Shown: piece after piece, positions 1-8,412 of the stretch
Position numbering within the stretch: the first letter of the stretch is position 1
Layout: each line of letters starts with the position of its first letter
Assembly (NCBI GenBank): GCA_023437365.1
Contig: JAEZGK010000075.1
Span: 1 to 64,000 of the forward strand
DNA length: 64,000 bases
Source of the DNA: Bacillota bacterium
GTDB lineage: Bacteria > Bacillota > Clostridia > Lachnospirales > Lachnospiraceae
Direction: 5' to 3'
The notes under the pieces: model-generated
The model's database searches: none
The model's input: only the letters and a program-made list of their open reading frames with translations
What the model was told of the DNA's origin: nothing
Made by a program: the position numbers and the translations under genes

Positions 1-7
1 TTAGCCA

Positions 8-159
8 GAGTAAGGATACAGGCATCCCGTCATGCACTGTTTGCCGGACAGCTTGTCGATATTGTTTGATCAGAAGCGAACATTTATGTTCGATTATGAC
101 AAACAATATCGATAGGATGTCAGGGAATCAGTGTGTTAGGGATGCCTGTATCCTTACTC
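8..159. repeat. 152-nt nested palindrome
   Basis: The outer arms (8-28 and 139-159) are perfect 21-nt inverted copies. Inside are a second perfect 11-bp helix (57-67 with 101-111) and a 7-bp central hairpin (77-83 with 86-92). No ORF fits here. It could be a large hairpin RNA, a long terminator of a gene left of the window, or a small non-autonomous element; no flanking direct repeat is visible and no T-run follows the right arm. Confidence 0.75.
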
Positions 160-277
160 GTTACTATTCAAGAAGTTTTGCAACAGCCCCTTTCTTAGCT
201 CGTTCGATTGGGAAGAGAAGGAATAAATGAACTAAAATTCATATTTTAATTAATTGTTGTCTGAAAAATAACAATAA

Positions 278-306
278 TTGACTAAATAAAAAGAATATTG
301 TATATT
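278..306 (+). promoter_or_regulatory. Promoter of phosphoketolase gene
   Basis: TTGACT (278-283) and TATATT (301-306) are separated by 17 nt, close to the sigma-A consensus. Transcription would start near 312, giving a leader of about 110 nt that opens with a hairpin. Confidence 0.75.
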
Positions 307-308
307 GA

Positions 309-352
309 AGTATACATAGCAAAGAATGGAAACATTCTTCGTCGTGTATACT
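309..352 (+). promoter_or_regulatory. 5' leader hairpin of phosphoketolase mRNA
   Basis: An interrupted stem lies just past the -10 box. The outer arms AGTATACAT (309-317) and GTGTATACT (344-352) pair, and the inner arms AAGAATG/CATTCTT (322-328, 333-339) pair perfectly around a GAAA tetraloop. The position at the predicted RNA 5' end suits an mRNA-stabilising hairpin; the DNA palindrome could also be an operator. Confidence 0.55.
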
Positions 353-422
353 AGTAAAGGTGATTCTATATCAATAATAACCATACATTCGGTTTAAGCA
401 AATCGAAAGGAGAATAATAACT

Positions 423-2819
423 ATGACAAATCTTATGCAATCAACGAATATAGAAGAAAAGGGTCCCCTTACGGACGCTTACCTGGAAAAGATGAATGCA
501 TATTGGCGTGCCACGAATTATCTTGCAGCAGGTCAATTATATTTACTTGATAATCCATTACTCAGAAAACCGCTTACGATGGAGCATGTTAAGAAAAAAA
601 TCGTAGGACACTGGGGAACAGTTCCGGGACAAAACTTTGTTTATACTCATTTAAACCGAGTAATTAAAAAATACGATCAGGATATGATTCTGATCTCCGG
701 TCCTGGACACGGCGGCAATTTCTTCGTTGCGAATACATATTTGGAGGGAACCTACAGTGAAATCTATCCGGATGTAAGCAGGGATGAAGAGGGTATGAAG
801 AAGCTGTTTAAGCAGTTCTCTTTCCCAGGCGGTATTTCCAGCCATGTTGCTCCCGAGACACCCGGTTCTATCAATGAAGGTGGAGAACTTGGATATTCCA
901 TAGCACATGCCTTTGGATCCGTATTTGATAATCCTGATTTGATCACAGCATGTATTGTCGGCGACGGCGAAGCTGAGACAGCTGCTCTTGCGACCTCCTG
1001 GCAATCTAATAAATTCCTGAATGCATTAACAGACGGTGCCGTACTGCCCATACTTCATTTGAACGGTTATAAGATCAGTAATCCCACAATCTTTGCCCGG
1101 ATGTCTCACGAGGAAATTCGGAAATTTTTTGAAGGCTGCGGCTGGAAGCCGTATTTCGTCATAGGTGGAGATCCGATGCCGATGCATCGTTTGATGGCAG
1201 AGACCCTGGATACTGTAATCGAAGAGATTAAGGCGATTCAGAAGCATGCCAGAGAGACCGGAGATACTACCAGACCGGTATGGCCGATGATCGTATTAAG
1301 CACTCCTAAGGGATGGACCGGACCGCAGGTTGTCGATGGTAAACAGATAGAAGGCACCTTCCGCGCCCATCAGGTTCCCTTATCCATGGAGGAACCCGGT
1401 CATCTGCAGTTACTGAAGGATTGGCTGGAGAGCTATCACCCGGAGGAACTGTTTGATGAGAATTTTCGTCTGCTTCCGGAACTGGAGGCGTTGACTCCTG
1501 TCGGAAATCTAAGAATCGGTTCCAATCCTCATGCAAATGGCGGTAAGCTATTACGTGATTTAAGGCTTCCCGATTTTAAATCTTACGGAATCAATGTACC
1601 TGCGCCGGGTGCTGTGGAAGCACAGGATATGATGGAGCTTGGAGGCTTTGTTCGTGATATCTTCAAGCTGAATGCAGAAAGCAGAAATTTCCGTATCTTC
1701 GGACCGGATGAGACTATGTCAAACCGTCTGAATAAAGTATTTGAGGTAACTAACCGTGACTGGAATGCGGAGAAATATGGCTACGATGAATTCCTTGCAA
1801 GTGATGGACGAGTGATGGATTCCATGTTAAGCGAGCATATGTGTGAAGGTTGGCTGGAGGGATACCTTCTGACCGGACGTCATGGTTTCTTTGCAAGCTA
1901 CGAGGCATTTATCAGAACAGTGGATTCTATGGCAGCACAGCATGCAAAGTGGCTTAAGGTATGTAATGAACTCCCCTGGAGACAGAAGATTGCTTCCTTA
2001 AACCTGATCCTTACCTCCAATGTATGGCAACAGGATCATAATGGCTTTACGCATCAGGATCCGGGCTTCTTGGATCATATTGCCAATAAAAAAGCAGATG
2101 TCGTACGACTTTATCTGCCTCCGGATACGAATACATTATTATCCACTTTTGATCACTGTATCAGAAGTAAAAACTACGTAAATGTCATGGTTACTTCCAA
2201 GCATCCTCGTCCGCAGTGGCTCACCATGGAGCAGGCTGTAAAGCATTGTACCCAGGGCATCGGCATCTGGGAGTGGGCAAGCAACGATCAGGGACAGGAG
2301 CCGGATGTAGTATTGGCCTGCTGCGGAGATACACCTACTCTGGAGACGATGGCTGCGGTAACCATCCTGAAAGATCATATGCCGGAGATCAAGATCCGTG
2401 TCATCAATGTAGTGGACCTAATGAAGCTTCAGCCACACAGCCAGCATCCTCACGGTCTGACTGATGCAGAATATGATGCATTATTTACTAAGGATAAGCC
2501 CATCATCTTCGCATTCCATGGATATCCGACCATGATTCATGAGTTGGCTTATCATCGTCGTAATCGTAATCTTCATGTTTGCGGATACCGCGAAGAAGGA
2601 ACGATAACCACACCCTTTGATATGCGTGTACAGAACGAGATCGACCGCTTTAACCTGGTAAAGAAGGTTATCATGCGTCTGCCTCAGCTCGGCAATCGTG
2701 GTGCATACCTGATTCAGAGGATGAATGACAAACTTGTAGAGCATAAACAGTATATCCATGAGTATGGTCAGGACCTGCCGGAGGTAAGAGATTGGAAATG
2801 GCATCTTTCGAACGAATAG
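423..2819 (+). CDS. xfp: Xylulose-5-phosphate/fructose-6-phosphate phosphoketolase
   Basis: A cytosolic thiamine-diphosphate enzyme that cleaves xylulose 5-phosphate (and usually fructose 6-phosphate) with phosphate to acetyl phosphate plus glyceraldehyde 3-phosphate or erythrose 4-phosphate. The 798 residues match the usual family length. Visible signatures are SSHVAPETPGS near residue 140, GDGEAETAALATSWQSNKF near 180-200 (the ThDP/Mg site) and the GYKISNPT segment. AAAGGAG at 406-412 fixes the ATG. The gene stands alone with its own strong promoter, which suggests high, independent expression in a pentose-fermenting organism. Whether it prefers the five- or six-carbon substrate cannot be read from sequence. 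Confidence 0.97.
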   Translation: MTNLMQSTNIEEKGPLTDAYLEKMNAYWRATNYLAAGQLYLLDNPLLRKPLTMEHVKKKIVGHWGTVPGQNFVYTHLNRVIKKYDQDMILISGPGHGGNFFVANTYLEGTYSEIYPDVSRDEEGMKKLFKQFSFPGGISSHVAPETPGSINEGGELGYSIAHAFGSVFDNPDLITACIVGDGEAETAALATSWQSNKFLNALTDGAVLPILHLNGYKISNPTIFARMSHEEIRKFFEGCGWKPYFVIGGDPMPMHRLMAETLDTVIEEIKAIQKHARETGDTTRPVWPMIVLSTPKGWTGPQVVDGKQIEGTFRAHQVPLSMEEPGHLQLLKDWLESYHPEELFDENFRLLPELEALTPVGNLRIGSNPHANGGKLLRDLRLPDFKSYGINVPAPGAVEAQDMMELGGFVRDIFKLNAESRNFRIFGPDETMSNRLNKVFEVTNRDWNAEKYGYDEFLASDGRVMDSMLSEHMCEGWLEGYLLTGRHGFFASYEAFIRTVDSMAAQHAKWLKVCNELPWRQKIASLNLILTSNVWQQDHNGFTHQDPGFLDHIANKKADVVRLYLPPDTNTLLSTFDHCIRSKNYVNVMVTSKHPRPQWLTMEQAVKHCTQGIGIWEWASNDQGQEPDVVLACCGDTPTLETMAAVTILKDHMPEIKIRVINVVDLMKLQPHSQHPHGLTDAEYDALFTKDKPIIFAFHGYPTMIHELAYHRRNRNLHVCGYREEGTITTPFDMRVQNEIDRFNLVKKVIMRLPQLGNRGAYLIQRMNDKLVEHKQYIHEYGQDLPEVRDWKWHLSNE

Positions 2820-2894
2820 CGTACCCTTCGACCCAGGGGGTCCTTCTATGTCAATATATGTGTATATTTAAGTGCTATGCAAAACAACGTCCTA

Positions 2895-3638
2895 TCAGGA
2901 GAGAAGACAGGAAGTGAGAGGGATATCCGGCTGCAGCAGTTGATTTGGTTTTAGGTTTTTATGAAAGAACTCCTGAAAGGCCTCGGTAATGACTTTGTGC
3001 CCATTTGAATTAGGGTGAGTGCCATCTTCGCAAATCAGATTTTCCACAGGAGCATTCTTTAAGAAGGCAGACCGGATATCAATTAACGGAACATTTTCTT
3101 TTCTGGCAAGTGCTTCGATACAGGAGGAATACATAGCCTGATGATTATAGATCGTTTTGATTGAACCGAGCCATTTCATGACATTCTCTTTATTCAAGTT
3201 CTGACACCACCAGTCAAAGAAGCGTTGGGGCTCCAACGGTGGTAATGTAGTTAAAATGGGTACGATATGATTATTCTTAATTGTTTTTATTAACTTAGTA
3301 TATTCAGCTTCAAACTGCTCCAAAGGTGTATTGGGCTTGAAATCTCCACCTGGATTGGCTGCAATCTCTTCCCATTTATAATCACAGTCATTTCCGCCAA
3401 AATCCATTACGATTGCATCAAAGTCTATTCCCTTTTCAAGCTTCTTTGTAATGAGCTGATATCCTTTTGTTACAGTACATCCGAAACGAGAATCGTTCGT
3501 AAACGTCAGAGAGTACATGGTGCTTAGCTTATTCATATCAATATCATTTTTTGTATAATAACGTTTATTTTCCGGATTAACCTGAATTCCCTTTAGGATA
3601 GAATCTCCAAGAACCTCGATTCTTTCTATTTGCTTCAT
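2895..3638 (-). CDS. SGNH/GDSL-family hydrolase
   Basis: A 247-residue SGNH hydrolase, probably an esterase or acylhydrolase. Block I is EVLGDSILKG with the catalytic Ser at residue 13, block III is MDFGGNDCDY (the GxND motif), and block V is EDGTHPNSNGH with the Asp-x-x-His pair. No signal peptide is visible, so it should be cytosolic. The frame stays open to 3731, but the ATG at 3638 carries an AGAGGG ribosome site and begins directly at block I, so I use it. It has its own promoter on the minus strand and is convergent with xfp. The substrate is unknown. Confidence 0.88.
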   Translation of the reverse strand: MKQIERIEVLGDSILKGIQVNPENKRYYTKNDIDMNKLSTMYSLTFTNDSRFGCTVTKGYQLITKKLEKGIDFDAIVMDFGGNDCDYKWEEIAANPGGDFKPNTPLEQFEAEYTKLIKTIKNNHIVPILTTLPPLEPQRFFDWWCQNLNKENVMKWLGSIKTIYNHQAMYSSCIEALARKENVPLIDIRSAFLKNAPVENLICEDGTHPNSNGHKVITEAFQEFFHKNLKPNQLLQPDIPLTSCLLS

Positions 3639-3709
3639 AATAATAGCCCTCTTTCTTATCCAAATCAGCACATGGCATTGGTATGATGTGATGTAGTTAT
3701 GATAACCAC

Positions 3710-3738
3710 ATTGTATGACAATTATATCCATGTGTCAA
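3710..3738 (-). promoter_or_regulatory. Promoter of SGNH hydrolase gene
   Basis: Read on the minus strand: TTGACA (3738-3733), 17 nt, TACAAT (3715-3710). Transcription would begin near 3703, about 65 nt upstream of the chosen start codon. Confidence 0.65.
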
Positions 3739-3804
3739 TACTTTTATATGAGATGAGAAGGTTTTGCAGTAAAAGAAAGAGTATGCGAATGCTTAGAAAT
3801 CGAA

Positions 3805-4548
3805 TTACTGCGAGCTTGTAGTATTGATGAATTTCATATGAGGAAACCTGTTGTCCATCATTTCATTGTCATAATGCTTATCTATATATTCCTCCATCGT
3901 ACTCTTTGCAGGGCTTCCTTGAAGACGTTCACTCCATCTGTTTACTGCAGCGGCAGAAAAAATCAGATTGACCGTCATAAACAGAAAAAAGACCCAGGTA
4001 AAAATATATACAGCTTTTCCTTGGATACGATCCAGACATTGATTAAGTAGAGGGAAAATCCATTTGATAAATATCAGTCCGAGCAGACCCCAATATATTC
4101 CGTATATCAGACTGGTCCGACCACCGATGTTGAGCGGTTGATTGCTATAATCCCATGTAATGGAACCAAAGGCTATTTCCTGAAAAAGTCGTGCTAAGTA
4201 TTCGAAGGCGGAACCGCATAGGGTCGCTGCAGAAAAGATGAGTATTGGGGATTTTTCCTTCAACACGTAGGACAGCAGAAACATTATCATGCCTCCCACA
4301 CCGTATATCTCACTGAAGGGACCCCAGACCACACCGGCACGGCATTCCCATATCCCCTTATGTAAATAATACTGAATCTGCTCCATATAGCAGCCGAAGA
4401 TACTACCAATAATAAAGACATAGAAAAGCTTATAAACTGTTTGTTTCTTGAGAAAGGTTTCCGCTTCCGACTGTAACGGAGCATTTTGTTCATTATACGG
4501 TCCCTGTAGGACCTGTTCATTATAGTTGTTGATTTCCGCATATTTCAT
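3805..4548 (-). CDS. CmpB-type membrane protein (putative ABC-transporter type IV family)
   Basis: A 247-residue polytopic membrane protein. After a polar N-terminus of about 35 residues there are five to six hydrophobic segments with internal polar motifs such as FGCYMEQIQYY and CRAGVVWGPFSEIYGVGG. These match the PF06541 'putative ABC transporter permease' family, which is common in Clostridia and has no established function. I place the start at 4548, because AAGGAAG lies 8 nt upstream of that ATG, while the in-frame ATG at 4581 has no ribosome site. The tail ends in a charged, soluble segment. No ATPase gene is adjacent, so calling it a transporter is not supported by context. Confidence 0.8.
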   Translation of the reverse strand: MKYAEINNYNEQVLQGPYNEQNAPLQSEAETFLKKQTVYKLFYVFIIGSIFGCYMEQIQYYLHKGIWECRAGVVWGPFSEIYGVGGMIMFLLSYVLKEKSPILIFSAATLCGSAFEYLARLFQEIAFGSITWDYSNQPLNIGGRTSLIYGIYWGLLGLIFIKWIFPLLNQCLDRIQGKAVYIFTWVFFLFMTVNLIFSAAAVNRWSERLQGSPAKSTMEEYIDKHYDNEMMDNRFPHMKFINTTSSQ

Positions 4549-4731
4549 AGACACACTTCCTTCTTTTGTATTTGCAATCATAGGTAATTTTTAGTGAATG
4601 AGTTTTGCTATTTCTTACATATAAGATAAACAATGATTTTAGTTAACTAGCCCTTATGATTTCTTCCTTATTATTGTATAAACGATTACAATCATAAAAT
4701 TTTTTCAAAAAAAGAATATTAATAGAATAAG

Positions 4732-4762
4732 GGCCTAGACCAGATACACTCCAGCCTAGGCC
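4732..4762 (-). terminator. Probable terminator after the SPOCS-like gene
   Basis: GGCCTAG (4732-4738) and CTAGGCC (4756-4762) form a 7-bp stem. On the minus strand it is followed by a T-rich stretch (4730-4721). Confidence 0.45.
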
Positions 4763-4827
4763 TACATAGCACTTTTTCATCCGTCATGTACAGCTATGAC
4801 GCTTTCGTATAAACATATTAGGAAGAT

Positions 4828-5616
4828 TTATTTTGGATCTGGAAGGTTTTTTATCGGGATATCCCATGGTGTATTCAACGGATAAGGCATTTCCTTTGCA
4901 TCCTCCATATGCGGGGCAGTATGCTCAGGCCAGTATACCTGCTGCTTCTGAAGTAGCTTTATGCATAGATAAATTACAGACTTATCGGTAAATTCCTGGA
5001 ATTCTTCCTCGTTCATCATAGCATCAATAGGGATACCTTTACTATCGATATCTGCATCATAGATTGCTGACCATTCCAATTCACAGAATACCGGCTCGTT
5101 GAAAATCTCGATATTAGATCTGTCTGCTTCTCTGATGTCTTTTCCCATTCTCTTTTCATCAAAATATCTTGCTACCAATGCCGGTGGATTCGGTATGATA
5201 TGAGGCATATTTCCGCAGAAATCTACTTTTGTATAGGTTTTAAAAGGAACGTGAACAGTTACATCCTTGATGGAACCGGCTATTGCATGGTTTCTCACAC
5301 AACTTCTTGCTGCATATTCGATGTTCTTTCTGATATACCCTTCTATGAACACCTTGTTGGTAGGAGGAATATATCTGCACTGAGTTAAAAATACCTGCTT
5401 TTCAATTCTCTTTATCTCATAAGCAGGTTCATTAAGTCTGATTTTTGCTTCTGAATCTATCTGAATTACAAATTCTGAAAGGACCTTTGGGACCTTAAAA
5501 TTACCTCCCCACCAAGGGTAGTTATCAGCTTTAGGCAGAGTGTCCGAGCTTAATACAGAAGCATTGCACGAGACTTCACTACAGGAATCGGATGGTGTTG
5601 ATTTATATGCATCCAT
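4828..5616 (-). CDS. SPOCS/DUF3794-like protein, probably sporulation-associated
   Basis: A 262-residue soluble protein. The segment VFIEGYIRKNIEYA (near residues 90-103), after an aromatic and Cys-containing stretch QCRYIPPTNK, is the hallmark of SPOCS/DUF3794 domains found in spore coat and cortex morphogenesis proteins of Clostridia. The N-terminus is Ser/Cys-rich and low-complexity, and no signal peptide is seen. An AGGAG ribosome site precedes the ATG at 5616. A hairpin-forming inverted repeat lies 22 nt further upstream. The family call is by recognition of the motif, so the exact subfamily (SipL-like, CsxC-like or other) is uncertain. Confidence 0.6.
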   Translation of the reverse strand: MDAYKSTPSDSCSEVSCNASVLSSDTLPKADNYPWWGGNFKVPKVLSEFVIQIDSEAKIRLNEPAYEIKRIEKQVFLTQCRYIPPTNKVFIEGYIRKNIEYAARSCVRNHAIAGSIKDVTVHVPFKTYTKVDFCGNMPHIIPNPPALVARYFDEKRMGKDIREADRSNIEIFNEPVFCELEWSAIYDADIDSKGIPIDAMMNEEEFQEFTDKSVIYLCIKLLQKQQVYWPEHTAPHMEDAKEMPYPLNTPWDIPIKNLPDPK

Positions 5617-5637
5617 TTTAACATCTCCTTTAAATAT

Positions 5638-5667
5638 AATATTGGGATTATTACATTACCCAATATT
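5638..5667. promoter_or_regulatory. 9-bp inverted repeat upstream of SPOCS-like gene
   Basis: AATATTGGG (5638-5646) and CCCAATATT (5659-5667) are perfect inverted copies separated by 12 nt, in the leader or promoter of the minus-strand gene. It may be an operator or an mRNA hairpin. The rest of the 5617-6090 gap is AT-rich, and apart from the LacI promoter I see nothing else in it. Confidence 0.5.
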
Positions 5668-5916
5668 ATAGTATTCATTAGGAAGGCTAATCGTGTATAA
5701 TAAAGTCGAAATAAGAATAATATCGGTAGTTATGATAAATTATCGCCTATTTACATCCTTCTCTTATCTGCCTATCTCAACGTTCATATCCATTATTAAA
5801 ATTAAAACGTATATATTTAAACTGGCATAAATTGTATCATTAAATTACAGCAATAGCGGATGCAATCAAAATAACGAATTAAAAATAATCAATTGTTATC
5901 AAAACGCAGGGTGACA

Positions 5917-5946
5917 TTGACATTCTTGCCAGTAATGATATATAAT
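5917..5946 (+). promoter_or_regulatory. Promoter of the LacI/GH4/kinase operon
   Basis: Perfect consensus TTGACA (5917-5922) and TATAAT (5941-5946) with an 18-nt spacer. The leader is about 140 nt. I see no clean LacI-type palindrome overlapping it. Confidence 0.75.
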
Positions 5947-6090
5947 AATCTCATATAAATAAATACGTATATAGAATAATTATTTCGACTCATTAGCTTA
6001 GTAATAATTACATCATAATTACATCAGGCTGTGCTGAAATAAGCAGTGAAGGCATGGAAGATCATTAACTTATTCAGGAAGGAAGCAGAC

Positions 6091-7098
6091 ATGAAGATTA
6101 CAATTGAAGATGTGGTAAAGAAGAGCGGGTTATCCTATGTTACAGTATCCCGGGTAATCAGTAATTCACCCAATGTACGGGAAGGTAATCGAAGAAAGGT
6201 TTTGGAGGCAATTGAAGAATTGGGCTATATCCCAAGTGCTGCAGCAAGAACACTGGCCACAGGCAGAACCTTTGTCATAGCGATGTTTATCTCTAATTTA
6301 GGAGATGATTTTTTCAACAGTATCGTAAAAGAGGTAAATGAGCAGCTGCTAACCAGAGGTTATCTGTTGACTCTTTCCATATATGATGAGGATAGTGAAA
6401 GTGTCAATACAGCGTTTTTAAACCAAAGCCGCGTTGATGGAGCGGTCCTTTTGGTACCCGGCAGGGAGAAATATTTTATCGATGTCTTTCAAGCAAAGAA
6501 AATTCCCTTTGTGGTTATCGATAACCAAACCATGGTCGAGGACATTACTTCGATATTGGCAGATAATATCGCTGGCGGATATATAGCTGTCAGACATCTG
6601 GTTGAGCTTGGACATACCAGAATCGGCCTGATCGGTTCTTCCGCAGACAGCTTATCTACGATGGAACGACAGATAGGAGCATACAAAGCCTTAGCCGAGG
6701 CAGACCTTCAGCCCTATAAGCAGGAAAATGGAGCCTATAACCAGTTGACTGGTTACCGGACCATTATGAAATGGAATAGCGAAGGAGAATTGCCCAGTGC
6801 CGTATTCGCCTTTGATGATCATATCGCTTTAGGCGCAATCAATGCGATTAAGGATCTCGGATTCAATGTACCTAAGGATATCTCGGTATGCGGCTATGAT
6901 GATAGTATGATAGCCAATCATTACGAACCCAGGATTACCTCAGTACGCCAGCCAGCCGAGGAGATGGCAAAAAGTGCAGTGCAACAGTTGCTATCCATCA
7001 TCGAAGAAAGAAGAAGTATGTCTTTTGCGGTGAAGTATCCTCCAAGAATAGAAGTAAAGGCTTCTACGGCGAAGTACCAGAATGAAAAGGAGAAGTAG
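6091..7098 (+). CDS. LacI-family transcriptional regulator
   Basis: A 335-residue DNA-binding regulator. The N-terminal helix-turn-helix reads TIEDVVKKSGLSYVTVSRVI, followed by the hinge-region motif GYIPSAAARTLATGRT and a periplasmic-binding-like effector domain ending in VCGYDDSMIANHYEPRITS. The start at 6091 is chosen because AGGAAGGA (6076-6083) is well spaced and the HTH begins within five residues; an in-frame ATG at 6046 lacks a ribosome site. Its stop is 1 nt before the GH4 gene, so it is the first gene of a three-gene operon and presumably its local regulator. The effector is probably a sugar or sugar phosphate. Confidence 0.93.
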   Translation: MKITIEDVVKKSGLSYVTVSRVISNSPNVREGNRRKVLEAIEELGYIPSAAARTLATGRTFVIAMFISNLGDDFFNSIVKEVNEQLLTRGYLLTLSIYDEDSESVNTAFLNQSRVDGAVLLVPGREKYFIDVFQAKKIPFVVIDNQTMVEDITSILADNIAGGYIAVRHLVELGHTRIGLIGSSADSLSTMERQIGAYKALAEADLQPYKQENGAYNQLTGYRTIMKWNSEGELPSAVFAFDDHIALGAINAIKDLGFNVPKDISVCGYDDSMIANHYEPRITSVRQPAEEMAKSAVQQLLSIIEERRSMSFAVKYPPRIEVKASTAKYQNEKEK

Positions 7099-7099
7099 A

Positions 7100-8383
7100 A
7101 TGAATAACTTAAAAATAGCAATTATCGGTGCAGGCAGTACCTATACCCCGGAGTTGATCGAAGGTATCATACTTCGAAGCTCTTCCCTGCCTGTTACAGA
7201 GCTGGTCCTCATGGACATCGATAAACCAAAGCTTGATATCGTTGGCGGATTATGCCAAAGAATGATTGAAAAAGCAGGATTAAATATAAGGTTCTCTTTG
7301 ACCCTGGAGCTGGAGCCGGCTTTAACCGGAGCAGATTTCGTTATGTCACAGATCAGAGTCGGTAAGCTACCCTGCAGGATACTGGACGAGAAAATTCCAC
7401 TGAAGTATGGTTTGATTGGTCAGGAGACTACAGGTATCGGAGGATTCTTCAAAGCACTGCGTACCATTCCTGCCATGCTTCAGATTGCAAAGGAGATGGA
7501 ACGGTTATGTCCTGAGGCCTGGCTGATCAATTTCTCTAATCCCTCCGGAATTGTGGCAGAGGCCTTACAGAAGCATTCGAGAATTAAGACCTTAGGATTA
7601 TGTAATGTTCCGATTAATATGTATGCTGAGGTGGAGCAGACGCTTGGGGAAAAGCAGCTTGAAATTCAATACGTTGGACTGAACCACCTGAGTTTTATCA
7701 CCGGTATCAGGAAAGGAAACATGGAACTGCTTGGAGAGGCGTTGGCGCGTGGCTTAGAAGGGCAGGGGATGAAGAATATACCGTTGCAGGGCTTTAGTAA
7801 AGAATTGATCAAGACCATTGGAGCGATACCCTCCTCCTATCTGGAATATTATTATTACCGGGATGAAAAGCTGAAGCACCTGCTGGCAGAAGAAAAATGC
7901 CGTGGTGAGATCTGTATGGAGATCGAAGAACAGCTGCTTAGACTTTATCAGCAGGAAGAGCTGAAGGACAAGCCAAAGGAACTGGAAAAGCGTGGTGGTG
8001 CCCGGTATTCCGAGGCGGCCATCTCTTTAGTAGATGCAATCTATAATGATAAGCGGGAAATCCATGTGGTCAATGTCAGAAATCAAGGTGCTTTGGAATT
8101 CATGGAGGCTGAGGATACCGTGGAAATTTCTGCGGTGATCGGCAGCTCGGGAGCAAGCCCCATCCCTGTAAAAAATTTCAATAATCCGCATGTAATAGAA
8201 CTGATGCGTACAGTAAAAGCATATGAACGGCATACAGTGAAGGCGGCTGTCAACGGAGATGATGAGGAGGCGATGAGGGCACTGCTCATCCATCCTCTGG
8301 TAGGAGATTACCACAAAGCCAAGCTTTGTTACGAAGAGATGAAAGAAGCTCACAGAGAATATCTTCCACAGTTTAAACTGTAG
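7100..8383 (+). CDS. GH4 6-phospho-glycosidase (6-phospho-beta-glucosidase type)
   Basis: A 427-residue family-4 glycoside hydrolase, an NAD+ and Mn2+-dependent enzyme that cleaves phosphorylated disaccharides through an oxidation-elimination mechanism. The N-terminus has the Rossmann motif IAIIGAGSTYTPE. Family signatures are NFSNPSGIVAEAL, the metal-ligand Cys in GLCNVPINM and the metal-ligand His in GLNHLSF. The frame could open at 7082, but AAAGGAG (7086-7092) places the start at 7100. It sits between a LacI regulator and a BadF-type kinase with no PTS gene nearby, so its 6-phospho substrate may be made by the adjacent kinase. 6-phospho-beta-glucosidase is the likeliest activity. Confidence 0.9.
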   Translation: MNNLKIAIIGAGSTYTPELIEGIILRSSSLPVTELVLMDIDKPKLDIVGGLCQRMIEKAGLNIRFSLTLELEPALTGADFVMSQIRVGKLPCRILDEKIPLKYGLIGQETTGIGGFFKALRTIPAMLQIAKEMERLCPEAWLINFSNPSGIVAEALQKHSRIKTLGLCNVPINMYAEVEQTLGEKQLEIQYVGLNHLSFITGIRKGNMELLGEALARGLEGQGMKNIPLQGFSKELIKTIGAIPSSYLEYYYYRDEKLKHLLAEEKCRGEICMEIEEQLLRLYQQEELKDKPKELEKRGGARYSEAAISLVDAIYNDKREIHVVNVRNQGALEFMEAEDTVEISAVIGSSGASPIPVKNFNNPHVIELMRTVKAYERHTVKAAVNGDDEEAMRALLIHPLVGDYHKAKLCYEEMKEAHREYLPQFKL

Positions 8384-8412
8384 TTAGGTAAATTTCAGAA
8401 ACGGAGGAAACT

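Noticed and set aside
8..159. Insertion sequence or MITE call for the long palindromes
   Set aside because: No target-site duplication and no shared end sequence between the elements at 8-159 and 18064-18379.
651..1247. Antisense frames inside the phosphoketolase gene
   Set aside because: They lie on the opposite strand of a clear gene, lack ribosome sites and have no recognisable domains.
2825..2850. Short GACCC/GGGTC stem after the phosphoketolase gene as a terminator
   Set aside because: Only five base pairs and no T-run; I could not place a convincing terminator there.
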